Source of the DNA: Gemmatimonadota bacterium
Lineage (GTDB): Bacteria; Gemmatimonadota; Gemmatimonadetes; Longimicrobiales; Gaopeijiaceae
DNA length: 38,365 nt
Direction: 5' to 3'
Assembly (NCBI GenBank): GCA_022822445.1
Contig: JAJEBR010000044.1
Coordinates: forward strand, 1 to 38,365
Positions within the stretch are counted from its first letter, which is position 1, and each line of letters starts with the position of its first letter. A program made the translations under genes and the position numbers. Under the pieces are notes generated by a model. It did not search any database. It was not told the origin of the DNA and saw nothing but the letters and a program-made list of their open reading frames with translations. Below, one piece after another: positions 34,093 through 38,365 of the stretch.

Positions 34093-34809
34093 GTGAGATC
34101 CTTCCTGGCCCCGAATCCGGGCCCGTTCACGCTGGATGGGACGCACAGCTACGTGGTGGGCGGGGATCCGGTCGCGATCGTCGATCCGGGTCCGCGCATC
34201 GAATCCCACATCTCGGCGCTGACCGACGCCGTGGCGCAGGCCGGGGACGTCGTCATCCTCCTCACGCACGACCACGACGACCACGCGGCGGCCGCCGCAC
34301 GGCTCGCCCACCGCACCGGCGGCAGCGTCCACGGCCCGGGCGCCGACCACGCCCTCACGGACGGCCAGCGCATCCCCACCAGCGGCGGCGACCTCGTCGC
34401 CATCTCGACGCCCGGCCACGCGCGCCGCCACTTCTGCTTCCACCACCCCGCCACGGCCTCCATCTTCGTCGGCGACCTGATCCTGGGAGACGGCGACACC
34501 ACCTGGATCGGCGAATACCGGGGTGCGGTCGCGCACTACCTTCGCTCGCTGGACCGCCTCGCCGCCCTCGGCGCGCGCACGCTCCACCCGGCCCACGGCC
34601 CCGCCATCCACGACGCGGCGGGTACCATCGCACGCTTCCGCGCCCATCGGCTGCGGCGCATCGAGCAGGTCCGCCGCGCCGTCGCAAACGGACATGCCGG
34701 CGCCCCGGCCGTCACCCGGCAGGTCTACGGACCCCTCCCGCCGAAGATCCGCGCCATGGCCGAGGCCGGGGTGGACGCGATGCTGGACTACCTTTCGGGC
34801 GCGGAATAG
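34093..34809 (+). CDS. Metallo-beta-lactamase-fold hydrolase
   Basis: A 238-residue protein resembling the LACTB2-like branch of the metallo-beta-lactamase fold. The N-terminal NPGPFTLDGTHSYVVG is typical of that branch, and the HxHxDH metal motif is complete as H59, H61, D63, H64. A further ligand sits in STPGHA, then the GD of VGDLILGDGD and the H of HPAHGP. The C-terminal RHRLRRIEQV-type helix bundle is also family-like. Relatives cut RNA or thioesters, and this one cannot be assigned further. GTG 34093 directly starts the conserved part. It is followed 79 bp later by the glcDEF operon. Confidence 0.88.
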   Translation: MRSFLAPNPGPFTLDGTHSYVVGGDPVAIVDPGPRIESHISALTDAVAQAGDVVILLTHDHDDHAAAAARLAHRTGGSVHGPGADHALTDGQRIPTSGGDLVAISTPGHARRHFCFHHPATASIFVGDLILGDGDTTWIGEYRGAVAHYLRSLDRLAALGARTLHPAHGPAIHDAAGTIARFRAHRLRRIEQVRRAVANGHAGAPAVTRQVYGPLPPKIRAMAEAGVDAMLDYLSGAE

Positions 34810-34859
34810 CTTGCCCACAGTCGCAGAGCGCAGCCCGGGAGAGACCGTTTGTATGGAGA

Positions 34860-34888
34860 ACATGACATTGTGTAAAGGAGACTTTACA
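34860..34888 (+). promoter_or_regulatory. TGTAAAG inverted-repeat element, copy B
   Basis: ACATGACATTG is followed by a perfect inverted repeat TGTAAAG-GAGA-CTTTACA (34871-34888). As RNA it would form a 7-bp stem closed by a GAGA (GNRA-type) tetraloop. The Shine-Dalgarno AGGAG (34876-34880) lies across the stem and loop, 8 bases before GTG 34889. It may act as a DNA operator, as an RNA hairpin that hides the ribosome-binding site, or both. Copy A is at 18017-18045. Confidence 0.6.
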
Positions 34889-36328
34889 GTGGGGGCGCTC
34901 AAGGCGAGCCTCATCGCGATCTGCGGCCCGGACGGCGTCATCGTGGACCCGGACCGGCTCCTCGTCTACGAATCGGACGCGCTGACCGCCTACCGGCACC
35001 GGCCCGGTGCGGTGGTTCTCCCGCGCACCACCGACGAGCTGCGCCGCACCGTGCGTGAGATCGCTCGGGCCGGGCTCCCCATCGTGCCGCGGGGGGCCGG
35101 AACCGGACTCTCCGGGGGCGCCGTGGCGCTCGACGGCGCGATCGTGGTGGGGACCGCCCGCATGAACCGCATCCTCGATATCGACGCGCCGAATCGCCGG
35201 GCGGTGCTGCAGCCGGGGGTCATCAACGCCGAGCTTTCCACGGCGGCCGCCACGCACGGCCTCTACTACGCTCCCGATCCGTCGTCCCAGACAGCGTGCA
35301 CCATCGGTGGCAACGTGGCGGAGAACTCGGGCGGCCCGCACTGCCTGAAGTACGGGGTGACTTCGCGGTACGTCACCGGGCTGACGATCGTCCTGGCCGA
35401 CGGGTCGGTGGCCGAGTTGGGAGGCCTCGGCCGCGAGGCGCCCGGGTACGATCTGGTCGGCCTCTTCGTGGGCTCGGAGGGGTGCTTCGGGATCGCGGCG
35501 GAGATCGAGGTCGCCCTGCTTCCGCTGCCGGAGGGCGTCCGCACGCTTCTCGCCATCTTCGACCGCATCGAGGACGCGGGGACCGCCGTTTCCGACATCG
35601 TGGGCGCGGGCCTGCTCCCCGCCGCGATGGAGATCATCGACGGGCCGACGATCCGCGCCGTGGAGGACAGCGTCTTCGCCGCCGGCTACCCGACCGACGC
35701 CGAGGCCGCGCTCGTGATCGAGTTCGACGGGCTCGAGGCCGGGCTGGACCCGGAGGCCGACCGGGCCGGGGAACTGTGCCGCCGGGCCGGAGCCCGCGAA
35801 GTGCGCAGCGCCCGCGACGAAGCCGAGCGGATGGCGCTCTGGAAGGGCCGCAAGAAGGCCTTCGGCGCGATGGGGCGGATCGCCCCCGACCTGCTGGTGC
35901 AGGACGCGACGGTCCCGCGCACCACCTTGCCCACGATCCTGAAGGGGATCTCGGAGATCGCGCGCCGCTACGACCTTGTCGTCGCCAACGTCTTCCACGC
36001 AGGCGACGGCAACCTTCACCCGAACATCCTCTTCGACCGCCGCGACCGCGACGAGCTCGAACGGGTGGAGCGCGCGTCGAAGGAGATCATGCAGATCTGC
36101 GTCGACTCGGGCGGCACGATCACCGGCGAACACGGCGTGGGCCTCGACAAGAAGCACCACATGCCGTTGATCTACGGTGCCGCCGAGCTGGACGCGATGT
36201 GGGGGCTGCGGCGCGTCTTCGACCCCGCTGGCGTGATGAATCCCGGGAAGGTGCTGCCGGACGGGACGGAGCCGGGGGGGAAGGCCTGTGGGCGGGGTGA
36301 GGCCGAAGCCGGGGCGGTGCCGGCATGA
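34889..36328 (+). CDS. glcD: Glycolate oxidase subunit GlcD
   Basis: FAD-linked subunit of glycolate oxidase, which converts glycolate to glyoxylate. The 479-residue protein has the FAD-binding PRGAGTGLSGGAV (67-79), the GGNVAENSGGPHCLKYG block, and the C-terminal GEHGVGLDKKHH and FDPAGVMNPGKVLP motifs. GTG 34889 is favoured because AGGAG lies 8 bases before it. ATG 34853 and ATG 34862 are also in frame, and would make the protein read MENMTLCKGDFTVG through the element. The stop overlaps glcE as ATGA. Other FAD oxidases (D-lactate dehydrogenase type) share the fold, but the following glcE and glcF support glycolate. Confidence 0.93.
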   Translation: MGALKASLIAICGPDGVIVDPDRLLVYESDALTAYRHRPGAVVLPRTTDELRRTVREIARAGLPIVPRGAGTGLSGGAVALDGAIVVGTARMNRILDIDAPNRRAVLQPGVINAELSTAAATHGLYYAPDPSSQTACTIGGNVAENSGGPHCLKYGVTSRYVTGLTIVLADGSVAELGGLGREAPGYDLVGLFVGSEGCFGIAAEIEVALLPLPEGVRTLLAIFDRIEDAGTAVSDIVGAGLLPAAMEIIDGPTIRAVEDSVFAAGYPTDAEAALVIEFDGLEAGLDPEADRAGELCRRAGAREVRSARDEAERMALWKGRKKAFGAMGRIAPDLLVQDATVPRTTLPTILKGISEIARRYDLVVANVFHAGDGNLHPNILFDRRDRDELERVERASKEIMQICVDSGGTITGEHGVGLDKKHHMPLIYGAAELDAMWGLRRVFDPAGVMNPGKVLPDGTEPGGKACGRGEAEAGAVPA

Positions 36329-37749
36329 GAGCGGCAGGTGCGGTTTCGGCGATCGGCGAGGTGCTGCGCGGGGACCAGGTGCTGGAGGGAGACGCGGCTC
36401 GCGGGTGGATCGCAGGGTCCAGGCGCGCGCGGAGGCCGTCGGGAATGCGAGAAGGGGACGGAGCCGTAGCGGGAGGGGTCGAAGGGTGGGGTCGGTCGGC
36501 GCCGGAGTGGGCGGCCGCGGCCTCGCCGGAAGCCATCCTCTTCCCCGAGTCCGTGGACGAGGTGCAGGCGGTCGTGCGAGCGGCGATCGAATCGGGGGTC
36601 CGCCTGTTTCCGACCGGCTGCGGGGGCTGGCCCGGGGCTGGCGGCTGGGGACGGGAGGCGGACGCGATCGTGTCGACGGAGCGGATTGACGGCGTCGTGC
36701 ACTACGAGCCCGCGGACCTGACGCTGACCGCCGGGTCCGGGCTGGGGATGCGCGCGCTGGGCGAGCTGGCGGGCGGGAGTGGACAGTGGCTGCCGATGGA
36801 CGGTCCGGGGTGCGGCGACGGGACGCTCGGCGCGGCGGTGGCGTGCGGCGTGTCGGGGCCGCTGCAGGGCCGCTACGGCGGGGTGCGTGACAATGTGCTG
36901 GGGCTCGAGGCCGTGACGGGAGACGGGCGCATCCTGCGGATCGGGGGACGGGTGGTGAAGAATGTCGCCGGGTACGACATGGTCCGGCTCTTCACCGGGA
37001 GCCGTGGCAGCCTGGGAGTGATCACGCGGGTGTCGGTGCGGCTCTTCCCGCGTCCCGAGGCCGATGTCACGCTCTGCTTCCGGGGCGGCGCGGCCGAGGT
37101 CGTGGGGATGGCGCGAGCCGTGTGCACCGCGTCGTTTCCGGTCGCGGCCGTGGAGGTCGCCGCCGGTGGACGGGAGAGTGCTGATGAGCGGGCGAGTGCT
37201 GGTCGGCGGGCGAGTGCGGCGCCCGGAGCGGGCGACGGCGAGATGGAGCTGGCCGTGCGGCTGCTCGGCGGGGCCGAGGAGGTGGGGGAGGCGCGCGCCA
37301 GGACGGTGGGGAGTGTGGGGGCCGAGCCGGACGAGGTGCTGGCCGCGAGCGACAGCGCGGCTCACCACGAGGCGCGGACTCGCTGGGAGGACGGGGCGCC
37401 GGTGGTGGCGCGTCTCGCCGCGCTGCCGGACCGGATGGGCGACGTGATGGCGTGCGCGGGGAAGGTTGCCGGGGTGGTGCGGGGGGAGGTCGCCGCCGAT
37501 GCGATGCGGGGGCTGGTGCGCGTGAAGGGGAGCTGCGCGCCGGGCCGGGAGGCCGAGGTGGCGGAGTGCCTGGTGCGGGCCCGGGCCGAGATGGCGGGCC
37601 GGGGTGGGAGCCTGGTGCTGAGCGCGGCGCCGCGCGAGGTGGTGGCGGGGGTGGGGTGGGGTGGGGTGGGGGGTGGGGGGGCGGGGCTCACCGGGCGCAT
37701 CAAGGGGCTCTTCGATCCGTACTCCGTGCTGGCGTCCCGGTGCCCATGA
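36325..37749 (+). CDS. glcE: Glycolate oxidase subunit GlcE
   Basis: Second FAD-binding subunit of glycolate oxidase, 474 residues, about 100 more than usual. The FAD-binding part includes [32 protein letters not shown]-like block and the [25 protein letters not shown] signature (about 210-235). The extra length is an alanine/glycine/arginine-rich N-terminus (about 25-65) and a low-complexity stretch near 290-310. Near the C-terminus a G-rich run encodes [10 protein letters not shown]. The last residues, [18 protein letters not shown], are typical. It overlaps both neighbours by ATGA (glcD stop, glcF start), so the three subunits are coupled. Confidence 0.9.
   Translation: MRAAGAVSAIGEVLRGDQVLEGDAARGWIAGSRRARRPSGMREGDGAVAGGVEGWGRSAPEWAAAASPEAILFPESVDEVQAVVRAAIESGVRLFPTGCGGWPGAGGWGREADAIVSTERIDGVVHYEPADLTLTAGSGLGMRALGELAGGSGQWLPMDGPGCGDGTLGAAVACGVSGPLQGRYGGVRDNVLGLEAVTGDGRILRIGGRVVKNVAGYDMVRLFTGSRGSLGVITRVSVRLFPRPEADVTLCFRGGAAEVVGMARAVCTASFPVAAVEVAAGGRESADERASAGRRASAAPGAGDGEMELAVRLLGGAEEVGEARARTVGSVGAEPDEVLAASDSAAHHEARTRWEDGAPVVARLAALPDRMGDVMACAGKVAGVVRGEVAADAMRGLVRVKGSCAPGREAEVAECLVRARAEMAGRGGSLVLSAAPREVVAGVGWGGVGGGGAGLTGRIKGLFDPYSVLASRCP
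37647..37686 (+). repeat. G-run tract near the glcE 3' end
   Basis: Seven runs of four to seven G are separated by single T or C bases over 40 bp. This fits the strict pattern for a very stable G-quadruplex on the coding strand, about 60 nt before the glcF start. It encodes V, G and W of a low-complexity patch in GlcE. Homopolymer tracts of this kind are also places where sequencing errors occur, although the reading frame here is intact. Confidence 0.65.
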
Positions 37750-38365
37750 GCACCGCCGCGACCGAATCGCTTGCCCGCGCGGTAAAGGAACAGGAGGAGG
37801 GCCTTCTCGCCTGCGTCCATTGCGGGTTCTGCCTTCCGGCCTGCCCGACCTACCGGCGGCTGGGTGACGAAGCGGATTCGCCGCGGGGTCGGCTACATCT
37901 TATGCGGGCCGTGGTGGAAGGTCGGCTGGACGCGGGTTCGGACGCCTTTCAGCTCCACATCGACCGCTGCCTGGGATGCCGAGCCTGCGAACCCGTCTGC
38001 CCGTCAGGCGTCGCCTACGGCCACCTCCTCGAACTCGCCCGGCACGCTGGGCGCGAAGCCCGCCGACCACCCCTGCTCTCCCGCCTTCTGTTGCGCCTCT
38101 TCGGCACGCGCTCGCTCTCCCGCCCGGCGATGGCCCTGGCCCGCCTGCTGCGCGCCACCCGGATCCCCGCGCTCGCGGTCCGCCTGCTTCCGGGCGCAGG
38201 CGCGCCCGGCCCCGTTCGCCTTGGCATGGCCATGCTCGCCGCCACGGCGCCGCCCGCCGGGCTGGCACGCTGGGCGCGAAGCCCGCCGACCACCCCTGCT
38301 CTCCCGCCTTCTGTTGCGCCTCTTCGGCACGCGCTCGCTCTCCCGCCCGGCGATGGCCCTGGCCC
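37746..38365 (+). CDS. glcF: Glycolate oxidase iron-sulfur subunit GlcF, partial
   Basis: The N-terminal part of the Fe-S subunit that takes electrons from GlcD/GlcE. ATG 37746 overlaps the glcE stop as ATGA. Two [4Fe-4S] motifs are visible: C23, C26, C29, C33 ([12 protein letters not shown]) and C75, C78, C81, C85 ([12 protein letters not shown]). An AxxLxxLLRA helical region follows. The gene is cut by the window edge. From 38264 on, the bases are an exact repeat of 38041-38142 but in a different frame, so the protein sequence after about residue 172 is not reliable. The cysteine-rich CCG domains lie beyond the edge. Confidence 0.85.
   Translation, partial: MSTAATESLARAVKEQEEGLLACVHCGFCLPACPTYRRLGDEADSPRGRLHLMRAVVEGRLDAGSDAFQLHIDRCLGCRACEPVCPSGVAYGHLLELARHAGREARRPPLLSRLLLRLFGTRSLSRPAMALARLLRATRIPALAVRLLPGAGAPGPVRLGMAMLAATAPPAGLARWARSPPTTPALPPSVAPLRHALALPPGDGPG
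38041..38365. repeat. 102-bp perfect direct repeat at the edge
   Basis: 38041-38142 recurs as 38264-38365 without a mismatch, offset 223 bp, and the second copy ends exactly at the last base of the window. 223 is not a multiple of three, so the second copy is read in another frame of glcF. The base before each copy differs (C and T), so the left boundary is sharp. This is typical of a misassembled contig end, though a true tandem duplication is not excluded. Confidence 0.9.

Overview
The window carries the chromosomal replication origin of a high-GC (roughly two-thirds G+C), Gram-negative-type bacterium and about 32 kb to its right. The Gram-negative layout is shown by lipoproteins, LolB/LptE-style periplasmic genes being absent but signal peptides and lipoboxes present, and a YidC with the large periplasmic domain. 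The mix of a six-bladed-propeller-like lipoprotein, a long plant/cyanobacterial-type IspH, a DUF819 membrane protein and the GC content fits Gemmatimonadota best. That placement is an inference from gene content, not a phylogeny.

Layout, left to right. (1) 0.2-4.1 kb, minus strand: a lipoprotein with a PrcB-like C-terminus, a membrane histidine kinase and an NtrC-class response regulator, tightly packed as one operon. It diverges from pyrE, and the two 5' ends overlap. (2) 4.7-10.3 kb: the origin core. dnaN and dnaA face left and flank a 315-bp gap with DnaA boxes and an AT-rich stretch (oriC). rpmH-rnpA-yidD-yidC face right. (3) 10.3-17.9 kb: mnmE-mnmG, a 427-bp gap with two parS palindromes, then parA-parB-M23 peptidase-bactofilin-Nif3 family. 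The usual rsmG between mnmG and parA is missing. (4) 18.1-23.6 kb: an overlapping operon of secreted M14 carboxypeptidase, zinc-ribbon membrane protein, DUF819 membrane protein and propeller-like lipoprotein. (5) 23.8-30.4 kb: lipA followed by pdhA-pdhB-pdhC and lpd, i.e. the pyruvate dehydrogenase complex together with the enzyme that makes its lipoyl cofactor. (6) 30.4-34.8 kb: ispH (the only leftward gene right of the origin), an FxsA-like membrane protein, an M42 aminopeptidase, a GAF/free-methionine-sulfoxide-reductase-like protein and a metallo-beta-lactamase-fold hydrolase. (7) 34.9 kb to the end: glcD-glcE-glcF, a glycolate oxidase operon, with glcF running off the edge.

Most genes point away from oriC, so they are co-directional with replication; pyrE and ispH are the exceptions. 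Many neighbours share ATGA/GTGA/TGATG overlaps, so translational coupling is common.

The least expected signals are these. Six in-frame copies of exactly the parS half-site TGTTCCACG lie in the low-complexity C-terminal tail of lipA, 11 kb from the true parS pair. A 29-bp element built on TGTAAAG-N4-CTTTACA occurs twice, 17 kb apart and in opposite orientation, upstream of the M14 peptidase and glcD; the second copy encloses glcD's Shine-Dalgarno sequence. A 102-bp perfect direct repeat ends exactly at the window edge and breaks the glcF reading frame, which looks like an assembly fault.
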